Assembly: GCF_954871325.1 (NCBI RefSeq)
Contig: NC_088775.1
Span: forward strand, 89,381,561-89,445,560
DNA length: 64,000 nucleotides
Source: Gordionus sp. m RMFG-2023
Taxonomy: Eukaryota > Nematomorpha > Gordioida > Chordodea > Parachordodidae
Reading direction: 5' to 3'
Shown here: in pieces, positions 39,086 to 51,400 of the stretch
Numbering within the stretch: position 1 is the stretch's first letter
Layout of the letters: the number at the start of each line of letters is the position of its first letter
Notes under the pieces: generated by a model
The model's database searches: none
What the model was told of the DNA's origin: nothing
The model's input: the letters and a program-made list of their open reading frames with translations, nothing else
Position numbers and translations under genes: made by a program

Positions 39086-41603
39086 TCAAAAGGGTTTAAT
39101 GCGATTAACTTTTGTGCAATACGAGCGGACCTCGTAAGCGTCAAGCGGGAATATTACTTTTATCTTCTTGAAAATTTTGGTTGCATTTTGCTGATAAAAT
39201 TCTATAGTCGTTTCGTAAGCCACTTGATTAGGTGAGAATTTAAATGCCAATACGAACCCCTTTATCAACCCGAATACTTTTGGCAGTCGAGTTTCATCGA
39301 TGTCACTTATTTTGACTGCGTCATTAACGTTCGTGTTTATGTTCAATGCGGCCAGCATTTTAAGATCTTGATCACTAGTCACATTATTATTTGTTATCAA
39401 AATGGCATAAATTATAGTAGCTAATTCCAATTCATCTACTAGACAAATATGGCGATAACTTGATAAAATATTTTTGATACTTTTAATGGCTAAATCAACA
39501 CCATATCTAATCAGCTTAGATGTATACAAGGCATCTATATCGTTACCAGAGATAATTTTATTGAACACCTTTGGTGGAACCATTTTTATCCAATTGCAGG
39601 GGCAGTAATCTGCGGATATAAAAGCAGATTCGCAAGTGCGATTCATGGGTATCGGTTCCAGTAAACTAATACCCTTGGTAGTATCTCTTGCACCTAAATA
39701 TGTGGACGTTTGATCTGATATGGTTAGAGAATATTTTTTTTACCATTGGTGATCTCGAGTAAATTGAGCAATGTTTTATGGATGTCGAAAGCCGTTACTA
39801 GACGTTGGGTGTTAGTTCTAAATATGGTATCATTTTGATCGAAATCTGTGAAGAAGTTGTCGGGTGGAATGGCTAGAAGGAAAGGCATACGATTCTCTAA
39901 CATTCCTGATTAACGGTATTTAATTAATATTTTTTTAAAAAAATGTATACGGGTATTTAATCTTACCATCCAAAGTTTGTCTTGGTGGTCCATATCTTAA
40001 ACCGTGATCACCGAATAGGAAAATAAAAGTGTTCTTTAAGCGACCATTTTGTATTAGGCCTTCAAAGTATTCGTACAAAAGGTCATCTAGCACACCCAGC
40101 CCTTGCATGTCGGAGTGCGTGTAACGAGTGATAAATTTGAAATTGAAATAGGGTAGGTTCGATTCCTCAATTTCTTCTATCAACACTTTGAAGTAGTCTA
40201 GCATCATTTCGACCTCATTTTTACCATACACAGAACAATATTTTAGAGATGATAATGATCTCATCAATCGTTTCCATTCCAGAGAAAATGGCTGGAAATA
40301 AAAATGGCAAGGTGGTTTATAAAATTCTTTTTTCCTAAAATTATAAGTCGTATAATTGGAATCGTCTTCTAAGAAAATGCTGGAATACCCTCTTTTTCGT
40401 ATTCGCGCCATATTAAACTGATATTGTCGAAATAATTTTCGTTGCCATTTGGATTTTCCCTTATAAATCTCCCGGTTAGCAGAGCATTCAGATTAGGATA
40501 CGTATTATCTGCAATTTTTGAATATGTTTTGAAATGAAAAACATTTTTCCTTTTAGAAGTCAGGTATCGGTAAGTTTTAAGTAAATTTCTCTCGAAATTC
40601 TTATTCGATGTCGAATATATTCCCACGAGCAACATATTTAACCTGGGCGTTAATTCTTTACCTTTTCTATCAGTTGATTGTGATTTGACGTAATGAGACA
40701 CTGATTGACGGGCAGCTATATGCACATTTTGATAAATGACCGAATTTTTTTTATCGAAACATTTAACCCGTACGAAAATATCGAAATTCTGATTTACAAC
40801 ATCGCGAACCTGAAAATAAGTCGAATTAATATGAACTCGCACGTAGTGTTGTTAAACGGCTAATTCAATATTTTAGCCAGAAAAATATTGTCTAAGCCTC
40901 GAGATTTCGGTAATAGATGTCCAAACCATTGTTCCTTCTACAAACAAAATCTTCAGGCTTGCGTATTAATATTCTGAACGAAATATTGAGTTAGCCGTTT
41001 TTAAAAATCGGCTCAAAACGAGCCGTTTAACAACACTACTCGCACGTGATACTTAAACGAAATCGGCTGCGTTAATGTAATGATATTGTCCGGATTGAGG
41101 GATTTTGTATCCCTCAATATTCTTTGGAATTCGCAACCTTTAAAATTATCCGCACCCTCGTAATGAAGCCGTAGAGCGGTTGAATTCACCAATATATTCA
41201 AAATGGAAGCATGTTTTATATCTAAATTTTCCGCGTTTCTACTCGAATGGATGTAAGTTAAAGGAATCTTCTTGTCCGATATACATTCCAACTTCAAAAA
41301 TGAGGATGGCAGAATATAAGCCTTTTTAGACGAATTCAATGGTAATATCCTGCAATTAGGTCGAAGAATTATATCGTAATCGGTAAGGGCTTTTCTTGAA
41401 TCTCGAGTTGCTATCTTAAACGGATTTCCTTCCGAGTAGTCATTATCCGTTTGATTTGATATTTCCTGATCAGAAGATGGAACATAATAATAGTCATTAA
41501 GATTGAAATACCATATGAATATGGTTGCGGTGATGATAAAAATCCATATTTTTTTTTTAGATCGAAGGCCGAAAATTTCGATTAAATATTCTTTTTTCCC
41601 CAT
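39086..41603 (-). pseudogene. DUF229 (sulfatase-like membrane protein) gene, interrupted
   Basis: DUF229 proteins are type II membrane proteins with an alkaline phosphatase/sulfatase-like fold and unclear substrate. The N-terminus at 41603 has a signal-anchor (KKIWIFIITATIFIWYF, about residues 17-33). Coding blocks: 41603-41039, 40843-39967, 39905-39744, 39693-39086. The two introns are GT..AG with agreeing phases (RQTLDG/MLENRMPFLLAIP; LLEITNG/ARDTTKG). Family landmarks are TYPNLNALLTG, the ITRYTHSD and FGDHGLRYGPPR region, NRMPFLLAIPPDNF, and PIPMNRTCESAFISADYCPCNW. Three defects are seen. A 195-bp hAT MITE lies in the exon between 40843 and 41039. There is a one-base frame change near 40395-40411 (WREYEKE|GYSSIFLEDD). 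The usual DS of the 'GxDSxS' motif reads YS (VGIYSTS). Probably a young pseudogene; the frame change could be a sequencing error. Confidence 0.88.
40844..41038. mobile_element. hAT MITE family 2, full copy with perfect 8-bp TSD, inside a coding exon
   Basis: 195 bp. Termini TAGTGTTGTTAAACGG / CCGTTTAACAACACTA are perfect 16-bp inverted repeats. Target duplication CTCGCACG at 40836-40843 and 41039-41046. This copy establishes the family as hAT (8-bp duplication, 5' TAGNG start). Removing it and one duplication leaves KYHVRVHINSTYFQ in frame. Confidence 0.97.
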
Positions 41604-42185
41604 AAAATAATCGGATGAAAATTTGATAAAAAATTAATATTAATGGGCTTCGGAATCTATGAAAATAATTCCCGGACCCAGTTTTTTTAAGTTAATAAAA
41701 ATTATTAAAATTAATAAAAACTAAAGGATAAAAAATTCTCTTATAAATAATTTCCATGAAATATGAATTATTCAAATAATATATTTAAAAATTTTGAATT
41801 ATTTTCTAATAATTATTTATTGTGGATTTTTTATATCCCCCGAAAATTATTTTCCCTCTTACCTAATGGCTAGTTTCTTATATTTGTATTTACTTAATAT
41901 AATTTTGATTGCATAAAATGTTTTATTTACAGTATAAATAATTAAAAGGCAAACAAAAAAATATAAATATCAAGTTTATTTATTAACTAGGTATAAAAAA
42001 TTTTTTAATTTGAAAATATAGGCATCTTTTATTAAATGGGTAAAAATTAAAAATATAAGTCAAAACAAAATAGGTCCGCCATGCCCCGGACATGGCAAAC
42101 CCTCAAATTTTTATTTATTTTGGGTCGGGGTAAAAAAATAAAAAATTAACCGACTTGGCAAGAAAAATTCCCTGCCTGGAATATC
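41604..42185. other. Upstream region of DUF229 gene
   Basis: AT-rich; no second gene. Presumed 5' region, no promoter element identified. Confidence 0.3.
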
Positions 42186-42189
42186 GATG

Positions 42190-42505
42190 AATTCTGATAT
42201 TCATTGAAAGCGTCGTTGAATGCAAATCAGCTGGACCGGCCATTTTGGTAACCTATATAGTAATTATTCTCATGTTAAAAAACTACTATTAAAATTTATA
42301 AATTGCTTCCTGATTATCTCGATGATCGGACAAATATTTAATAAAGCTTGCGTCGGACATAGGAATAAATTGGCGTCTCGTTTAAAATTTGTAATAATGA
42401 TATAGGTAATCAAAATGGCGTCCACAGCTGTTTTTCATTGATGCACGCTTTTAATGCTTTAATGATTGCATCGTCAGTCTAGGTATTATTATATATCATT
42501 GCATT
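42190..42505. mobile_element. MITE family 1 copy
   Basis: GCAAATCAGCTGGACCGGCC and AAAATGGCGTCCACAGCTG with the right terminus ATCGTCAGTCTAGGTATTAT at about 42472. The left terminus is eroded. Confidence 0.8.
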
Positions 42506-43320
42506 GGATATTTGATAGAAGTTGATATCCCATAAAGTTAATCGTGTTTTTAATTTAACCACTTGCCAATATTATAAATTTAAATAGTTGTTTATTTTTG
42601 GTGTCTCACCTATATTTATTTCCGGTTAGGTCTTGTATTTTAAAAAACGGGGACTGGATAACCTTAGTGCTGACGGAACCTGACTAGGCTAGACCGGGGC
42701 TAAAAAGATTGGCATTTACAGACTTATAAAATAAATAGAAATTTATTTCTGCGATTTTCTCAAATTTTTAAATATTTAATTTGGGGAGTTTTTTTATTCA
42801 AAAAATTAATTAATTTTTTTCTGATCTTAAAAATGGCGAACTTTTTTTTGGCGGGAAATTGTTTCTAGGGAATTATTTTTCTGTGGGAATATTTTTTTAT
42901 GTGAATATTTATTTTCCGGGGTGTAATTTTCTGAATATTTTGAAATATTTAAAAAAAATAATAATATATTCTGCAGAGTAAAAAGTTTAAAAAAATTGAT
43001 GTGTAAATGACCCATCTGAATTTCTAATCTTTTAAATGAATCAATTATATGTTAGAATTGTATATAGATTGATATTAGAAGTGAAAAACTCTATTATTTA
43101 TAACCTTGAAAAATTGAGGTATACATTTTAAAGATTATTTTAAAAAGAATTAAAATCATATATTTTAGGCCAATCTGATTTAAATAGCAGGTGAATTATC
43201 GCTGATAATATATATATTAAAGGAGTAGAGAGCGGAAAAACCAATCCTTAAATATTATTATTATATATGTAAATCCAAAAACGTTTTCTCATATCAGCGT
43301 ATATGCATTATATAGGTCTA
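42506..43320. other. Intergenic, no gene seen
   Basis: AT-rich between two MITE family 1 copies; no coding signal. Confidence 0.3.
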
Positions 43321-43657
43321 TCAATGACATATATAATACCTAGACTGACGATTCATTCATTAAAAGTGTACATCATTGCAAATCAGCTGGAGACGCCATC
43401 TTGGTTACACTAATCATTATTAAAATTTTAAACGAGAGCCTAATTTATTCCTAAATCTGAATGCAAACTTTATTAAAGAATTACAGGATCATCGAGATAA
43501 TAAGGAAGCAAGTTACCAATTTAATAGTAGTTTTTAACATGAGAATAATTCTATATGTGTTACCAAAATGGCGGGCCTAGCTGATTTGCTTTTAACGACG
43601 CTTAAAAATGCATTTTAATGAATGAATCGTCAGTCTAGGTATTATATATGTCAATGA
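43321..43657. mobile_element. MITE family 1, complete copy in opposite orientation
   Basis: CATATATAATACCTAGACTG at 43328 and its inverse ending at 43650, with TCAATGA immediately outside on both sides (43321-43327, 43651-43657). TCAATGA may be a 7-bp duplication or part of a longer terminal repeat. Sub-terminal GCAAATCAGCTGGAGACGCC and AAAATGGCGGGCCTAGCTG are inverted. Confidence 0.88.
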
Positions 43658-45009
43658 GGTCTATATATTTTTGGTTAAAATTAATAATTAACAATTAGAG
43701 TTTATTATTATTCTCTAAACAGTGCTAACAAGAATTCCTGAATCATATTATCTCCGGTCTTTAGCCAAACAATAAATTTATATTTTAACGGAGTTTTTTA
43801 TAAAAATCTTTAATAATATTTTTTTTGAAAATCTTTTTCCCCCAAAATTTTGAGTAAAATAATCTCTTCAAAGATTGCTAAATTGAATTTTAAATTTGAG
43901 ATTTCATCAAGAAACATTCTTTACACATAAAAATGATAAAACATTTACTTATTAAAACAATTTATTTACTTATATTTATCATGCGTTTTCTTGTAAAAGA
44001 TTTATTTATATGTATTTATGTTTTATTCTAGCCTAAAAGGCATTTTTATTACAAAGGTTTTACGTATGAATATAATAATTTTTCAATATCCAACTTATGA
44101 AACCTAATATTTTGTATAAATTGTAGTACATATATATCAGTTGTAATCATAAATCCCTGCTTGAGCATTCCCAAATATATCTTCAGTTGAAATTCTTCAA
44201 ACTCTAAATTTTAACCTATAAATAAATAACCCTGTTTATATACCTTTCCATTACAAGGGAATTATGAGGTACTTTACTATATAGAACTAATTTACACTTA
44301 TTTGTGATTTTCCAAAATTTCTCCTCTAAAACAATTATTTTACCAAAACCTGGATTAAATTTTACATCCATTTTTTTCTATTTTATATCCATTTTTATAG
44401 ATTTTTCATTCGTAATTTTCAATTCGATTTTTTCGTAGCTTTGCAACAATGCCTAATGATGTTATTTCCACGGTATTCGAATAATATTTAAAAATTTACA
44501 TCTATAAATTTTTGAGATCAACAGCATTACTATATTGTTTTGTAAAATTATTTTAAAATACTTGAAATTTTTCTTACAAAATTTTTAAATAAACTTAATA
44601 TAATCTTTGTACTGTACTAAATACTTCGTTAAAAAAAACGTTAAAAAGATTAATATAATTTTTATAACGTTAAAAGATTAATATTATTTTTACTATATTA
44701 AGAAATACTATTATTTTACTACGTTAAAAAGTTACTATTATTTTTACTACGTTAAAAAATTTACTATTATTTTTACTATGTTAAAAAAAATATACATGAG
44801 GGAAGCAAATTTAATATTGCTTATTTTTTTTAATAAATAAAGAGAAAATCATGCTATGGTATTGTGTTTACCATTAAAAAATAGGCATTGGGGAAGTAAA
44901 TAAAAAAATGCTAATATTTTTAATAAATAAAAAGAGAAAGAAATTTTTTTATATAATATTTTTTTCCTTACTTTTTTTAAAATAAAAAATTTTTCGTTTG
45001 TAAAATCCT
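43658..45009. other. Intergenic AT-rich with short tandem array at 44636-44795
   Basis: Five imperfect copies of a 27-33-bp unit (acgttaaaaagttactatta ttttt). Otherwise no feature. Confidence 0.5.
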
Positions 45010-46280
45010 TAATTAATGTTTAATAATTGTAATTGTATTATTGAAAATTTATCATTTAGCTCAAGAAATTTTGATGCGAAAAAATTGATTATTGAAAAAG
45101 GAAGACCAAAACCAATTTTACAAAACTTTAAAAAGATATCAAAACTTGCATCGGTAATTTTTCTATCGATAAATATGAAAAATATGAAAGCTCACTGTAT
45201 GTGAATAATCTAATTCTCTATATTGTAGGTCATGCCTATTATTCCCAAAGGAAAAATATGTTTGGTATGATAAAGAATTTTCGGATATGAATATAAAGGC
45301 AGTTAAACGGCAAAGAATCAACCGCTCATTTGCAATCGATGATTAAATTAAAAACATTTGGCCAAAATCGTATGGAAAATATGATAGATTCGATGCGCAA
45401 AATATCTATCGAACAGCATAATTCTAAAGTCAAATCAAATAGAGAAATATTGGAAATATTGACCAACTATGTTTTCTTGGAATTCAGGAGCTCGTATTAC
45501 GTGGTGATGATGAATCTTCTTCTAATTCAGTAAATAGAGGAAATTATATTGTAATAATTCATTTGCTCGCGGAAGAAAATTTACTATTGAAACATCATTT
45601 AGAAATGGTGCAGTTTTAATTGTGCTATCAAGCATATTCAAAATAATTTGATTAATTCTTGTTCATATGTCTTACACCAAAATATATTAAATTCGTCGAA
45701 TTGTTAGATTAGTAAATTCCAAATAATCAATTTCCTAAAATATCTATTAGATAATTTAAACGACACTTATTCTCAATTTTTTGACTTACACAAGCTGGAA
45801 ACCGAATTAGTGTTTCGGGATGTTGAATTTAGATTAATGAAATATTTGAATTTTTAATATGCATCAATTTGATGAAAAGTTTTAAAGGGTTTTTTAAATT
45901 ATGCAAATTCATCTTAACTGGCTTCAACAACAGCAAGTGCAGAACGGAATTTTTCAACTTTAAAAATAATCAAATCTTATTGCAGAAACAGAATGAGCCA
46001 AAATCGATTATCGTATCTATCTTTGATTTCGATTGAAAAAAAATTATTAAAAAATTTAAAATCTAGCTATAACTTTTATAATGCAGTACTTGATCATTTT
46101 ACTAAAACAAAGACGAATTAGTAAACTTGACGCTTCTTCACTGCTTAATAGAGTTTATAAAAATATATTATCTTATTGGAAGCAAATTAATAATAAAAAT
46201 ATGCTAAATCATAAAATTTATAGTTTTTGTTTTTTTCTAATTAGTTTGACTGAGTATAGGTATTTATAATAAAAATTGGT
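45010..46280 (+). pseudogene. Decayed hAT transposase of TTF-finger/DUF4371 type
   Basis: Pieces in order on the plus strand: SFSSRNFDAKKLIIEKGRPKP (45052 on); a segment around 45370-45480 (ENMIDSMRKISIEQHNSKVKSNREILEILTNYVFL); then in another frame GIQELVLRGDDESSSNSVNRGNYIVIIHLLAEEN (about 45477-45580), which matches the DUF4371 'flGiQglalRGhdE..SxNrGNy' signature; then LLLKHHLEMVQF. Several frame changes and stops. Remaining sequence to 46270 is poorly readable. No TIRs found. Confidence 0.65.
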
Positions 46281-46419
46281 GCAAGCCAATAATGTATATT
46301 ATTAGTTTGGGGATTCATTTATTAAAGACATTTAAAATTACCCATACATAAGCGTCAGCTGTAGCGCCATTTTCAAATTAGTACTTAGTTAGTACAAACT
46401 ATATATATGGCGCTATTCC

Positions 46420-46774
46420 TATCACGTTGTGCCGTATATGTCCGAATAGAAAGCAAAACTCCGAGTATAATAATTTTATTGAATTTCCCACACAAAAAAA
46501 ACGAATAATTTTATTTCAAAATTTACTATTACAATCAAAAAAAAATATATTAAAAACAAAAATAAAATAGTTAATAATCTTTATAATATTTCGCTTCCCT
46601 TTTATAGGGAAGCGCATAAAATACAATCTCATTATGATTTAACAAAACTTAATTTCGATATCTAAAAATAAAATAAAACAAAATATTAAAATACGGTCTA
46701 ATAATGAACCTGCACAATTTATTTATTAATGTTCACGCAATAAATATCATCAAATATGTCACTCATTTATGACA
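46420..46774 (-). repeat. 3' LTR of the Ty3/gypsy element
   Basis: 355 bp, same sequence as 53363-53717 as read. Contains an inverted word pair CGCTTCCCTTTTATAGGGAAGCG in the middle. Confidence 0.97.
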
Positions 46775-47155
46775 TTTCCCCCCTTTATCGGACCTCGTTG
46801 GCCCCAACAACTGCCTATACTCATCTTCTCCTACCCGTAACACTGGCGTGTCCGACGCCATTCGTTGATCTGATTGTATTGCTCTGTTATCGGAAGATGC
46901 GGACGTTGGCTCCGACTCCTTCCAGGTTCGCCCTCCCATAGTATCAAACCGTTCCTTGGGACACCACCGGCGGATATGTCCCGCCATTCCACAACCATAA
47001 CATATCACCCTGTCTCTTTCTTCACGTACCGTTTCCCTTGAGTGCTCTGATGGTCTTCTTTTCCCCTCCATTGATCTCGTGCCTTCCTGGGCTAAAGCCC
47101 TCCATTCACTAGCAAGCGGTTCCATATCCGCACTAATTATCGTATTTCGCATCAA
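46763..47155 (-). CDS. 3' accessory ORF with one CCHC knuckle (Ty3/gypsy element)
   Basis: 130 residues on the element's sense strand, after pol and overlapping the first bases of the 3' LTR. Contains CYGCGMAGHIRRWC and charged flanks (REERDRV, EHSRETV). Not envelope-like. Its role is unknown; it may be a displaced gag segment or an accessory nucleic-acid-binding protein. Confidence 0.6.
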   Translation of the reverse strand: MMRNTIISADMEPLASEWRALAQEGTRSMEGKRRPSEHSRETVREERDRVICYGCGMAGHIRRWCPKERFDTMGGRTWKESEPTSASSDNRAIQSDQRMASDTPVLRVGEDEYRQLLGPTRSDKGGKCHK

Positions 47156-47159
47156 ATGA

Positions 47160-48440
47160 GTACCCAGGTCTACATATCTATATCACATAATCATTTACCT
47201 TCTCTTATTATTATTTTATTTTATTCTGCTTTCCCCCTTTTCTTCCCTCCCCTTTCCTCATCACTCTCCTTGCATATATATATATAACGACTTACTTATT
47301 AATAATCGGCATACCGAATAAAATGATATTTTCCTCTACCGAATAAAATTATGAATTTTATGTTTTCTTCTTCTCTTACTTATTCAAAATTTTCCTTTTC
47401 TCAACACTCTCTTACTCGTAAATCATTTCCTTTATATTTCAATACCCCATCTTCCTAACTCTATTTTTTTTTTCCTCTTTCTCTCTCTATTTTCGTTAAC
47501 AGAAAAACTTTTATTTATTATATTTTTTATCATTTAACCTTAACTCCTACTATTTTTCTCTTAAGAAAAATTAAAAACAACAAACAACCATTACTCCCTT
47601 TATTAACATCTTATTATTATTATTATTATTTCTTCCTTTTAATTCACTCTTCCCTGCCAACAAAATACAACATTATAATATAAAAAACATTATAATACAA
47701 ATCACTCAACCCTAACCCCGTTATTAACATTATAATATAAAAAACATTATAATATAAATCACTCAACCCTAACCCCGTTATTAATTTTTTTTTTTACCAT
47801 TACTTTTTGTTTTTTTTTTCTTTAAAATTAATTTTTATTTTTCTCAATACTTCTCTTTATTACATCATCCCATCCACCTATTCCCATTATTCATACCCAT
47901 TCTATTCCTGCCTCCGCCCCTCCGTTTACCACAAGAACCTTCAACTATTTTCGCTTCAATATTATTCCGCCGCTTATTCCTTCTTCGTTACCGGTTTATT
48001 CCACCAAATATATTTCGAAAATTTATTTTACTTAATATACACTTTCAAAACCCTTTTCCCTTTACATTATTTTATTTAACCTAAACTTCCAAAAAATATT
48101 TTTTTTTTTAATAATTTTATTTCTCCTTAATTTATTTAATTCAACATTTTTTAAACATTTCTCTAATATTTATTTCAGCTCCACCAAATTTCACAAAAAA
48201 AAACAATTCAAAAAAAACAATTTTCCTTTTACTATTTTACTCTGACACATTATAATTTTTCTTTACAATTTGACTCGATCATACTTTGACTTATATTCCC
48301 ACCTTGTATATATATATACCCCTCTTTATATCATACTTCACCTTTCCCTTCCGCCTTCCGGAACGACCACCTACACCACCCCCGTGACCTTGACCTATAT
48401 ATATTTTTTGAACTTCGGACCTCTCGTTGACCTCTTGCCC
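47160..48440. other. Non-coding 3' region of the Ty3/gypsy element
   Basis: Between pol and the 3' ORF; strongly pyrimidine-rich on the plus strand. Open frames on the plus strand here and antisense to pol are composition artefacts. A 45-bp segment ending CAACCCTAACCCCG is duplicated (47708-47724, 47763-47779). Confidence 0.6.
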
Positions 48441-48443
48441 CTG

Positions 48444-51400
48444 TCACTTTCGCCCCGCTTCCGTTCCTCTGCGTATCTGATCTTCATGTCTTACACCAAC
48501 CTTGCCATCCTGAAAACGGACCCGACTTAACTTTTTTCCTACCTTTTCCATCACAACTCCGGCTCGCCATTTCTCCTTTTCACCATATACCCTCGCCCAC
48601 ACCGACTGTCCCACCATAAACTTTGCTAGTTCCTCCTCCTCCCGTTCTCTCCTCGGACCCTCAGACTCTGGCCTCAGAGCATCTAACCCAATCCTCGTTC
48701 TGCGCCCTAAAAACTTCTCTGCTGGAGACAAATCCTCTCCCCTCCTACTATTATTATAATACATCACCGACGTCCATACTTCTCCTTTCCCATACTTTGC
48801 CTTTCGTAACCAATCTTTCACCAACCCCACCATCCGCTCTGCCTGCCCATTGGAGCTTGGGTGGTATGGAGGAGATAAAATATGCCGTATCCTATTTTCT
48901 TTGCAAAATTTCGCAAACTCTGCACTACTAAACGCTGGTCCACCGTCAGACACGATTGATTTAGCCACTCCAAACTTTGCCCACAAATTCTTCAATTTTC
49001 TGACCACTACTTGCGTTGTCAACCCTCCTACAACTTCAAACTCCACCCATTTAGAAAATGCATCAACCACTAGAAAATAATCCTTTTTTTCGTACTCGAA
49101 GAAATCGACATGAACCCTCTCCCACGGCTCCGCTGTTTTAGGCCAAGTCCCTTCTCTATCTCTTGCTGGCATCCTGGCCCAAGTATTGCATACTACACAT
49201 TGTCTTGCTAGTTCCTCAATCTCCACATTCATCCTCGGCCACCATACATATTCTCGTCCCCATTGTTTCATACGCTCCATTCCCTGATGACCTGCATGCA
49301 ACATTGTTAAAACCATTCCTCTCAACTTCCCAGGTATCACTGCCCTATTTCCCCGGACTACACATTCGTCCATCACCGTCAATTCTCCTCCAACATTTTT
49401 ATAAGCTCTATCTCCTTCTTTCCACGGCTTCCGGCCCATTATACATTCTTTTATTCGACTCAAATCCCTATCTTTTTGCGTCTCTTTCCGAATCTCCTCC
49501 CACGTTACCGGACCTCCCTTCAACATCCTCGATACCACCATGACCATCGCTACCTCCTTCTTACACATCTCCTCTGTACTACCTTCTTCCACATCCTCCC
49601 CTGCTCCGCATCTCGACATTATGTCCGGCAAATAATTTTCTCGGCCTCTACGATATCTCATCTCCATGTCAAAACTACCCACCATCAATAACCACCTCTG
49701 CAACCTCGGCGACATCATCAACTCCTTGTTATCCTTCCGGAATAAATGAATCAACGGCTTATGATCCGTATAGACTACAAAACGACGCCCAATCAAATAC
49801 TCCCGACACTTTGTCAATCCGAAAATTACAGCTAATGCTTCTTGCTCAATTACCGAATATCTCGTCTCCGCGGCCCTAAAAATTCTAGAAAAAAATAACA
49901 CCGGTCTCTCCAGCTCTTCTATACGATGCAATAACGCTCCTCCTACTCCCCTTTGAGACGCATCTACCGCCAATATCACCTCCAGTTCATTATTAAAACA
50001 CACTAAGACGGGCTCTTTTCCAATCCGGCACTTCAACTCCTCAAACGCCTCCTCCTGTTCATCTCCCCAATCAAATCTCTCTCCCTTTTTCAACAACTGG
50101 TACAAAGGTGCCGCTATCTCCGCAAAATTCTCTACAAACCTGTGATAATAGTTAACCATTCCCAGAAACGACTGTATTTCCGACTTGCATTTCGGCCTCA
50201 ACATGTTTGCAATACCCACCATATTCTTATCCAACGGTCTAACCTCTACTCCATTAATCCGATGACCCAAATAAACAACCTCCATTACTCCAAACACGCT
50301 TTTCTCTCTACTAGCACGCAATCCCTTCTCTTTGATTCTCCAAAATACCTCCTCTAGCCTCCTATTATGCTCCTCCTGCGTAATACCTGTTATCAAGACA
50401 TCGTCCATATAATAAAATACTCCCTCCAAACCCTGAAAAACGGCCGCCATTGTCCTCTGAAATATGGGTGCCGAAACACTCAACCCAAACGGCAATCTCT
50501 TAAACGCAAATAGTCCCTTGGGCGTAGTTATGGTCAGCAACTTCTGCATCTCCTTCCTTACCTTCAACTGCAAATACGCATTAGAAAAATCCACCTTCGA
50601 AAAATATAAACTCCCCTTCAAATTCGCCAATATCTCCTCTATCCTCGGTAACGGATATTTTACTTCCACTACCCACGGATTCAATGTTACTCGGAAATCT
50701 GCACATAATCTCAACTTCCCATTAGCCTTTTTCACCGGTACTAAAGGTGTCGCCCACTCGCTATATTCGACCGGACATACAATATCTTCCTTTACCCATC
50801 TATCCAACTCTTGCTCTACCTCTCGCCTCCATTCAAAAGGTACACGACGTACAGCACAATACTTCGGCACACTTCCCTCCTTCATCCGAATCTCCACCTC
50901 ATAACCCTTCAAACAACCCAACTCTTCCTCAAATATTTCTCCATACCTCTCCACTAACTTCTCCACCTCCTTTTGGACCTCCTTTATTCCCTCTCCACAC
51001 CCCCACAAATTTTTCGCAACTCCTTGTTCTACAAAATTCTCTCCCTTCTTCTCACTAACCAGCGGCCTCAATACTCCATATCTACTGTCTTGGACATTTC
51101 CTATTTCTCCATCTACATAAATCGGACCTCTCCCCAACATATATTCTCTCGCATTCTCTTCGCTTTCCCCCCAAAACATGGATCTTCCATCGTCTACTTC
51201 AATATTATCTCGGCCCTCCATCCATTCCAAATTTTCTCTCGACATTCTCTTCTCTTCATTCACTCGGACCATATTTATCAAGTCTTCCCGAATATCTTCT
51301 TCGATCGCCACAAATACTCCCCATCGGGCAAATACTCCCCAGAATCCATACCTCGGCCCTACATTTGTAATCCAATCCCATCCCATCACCGGCTCAACGT

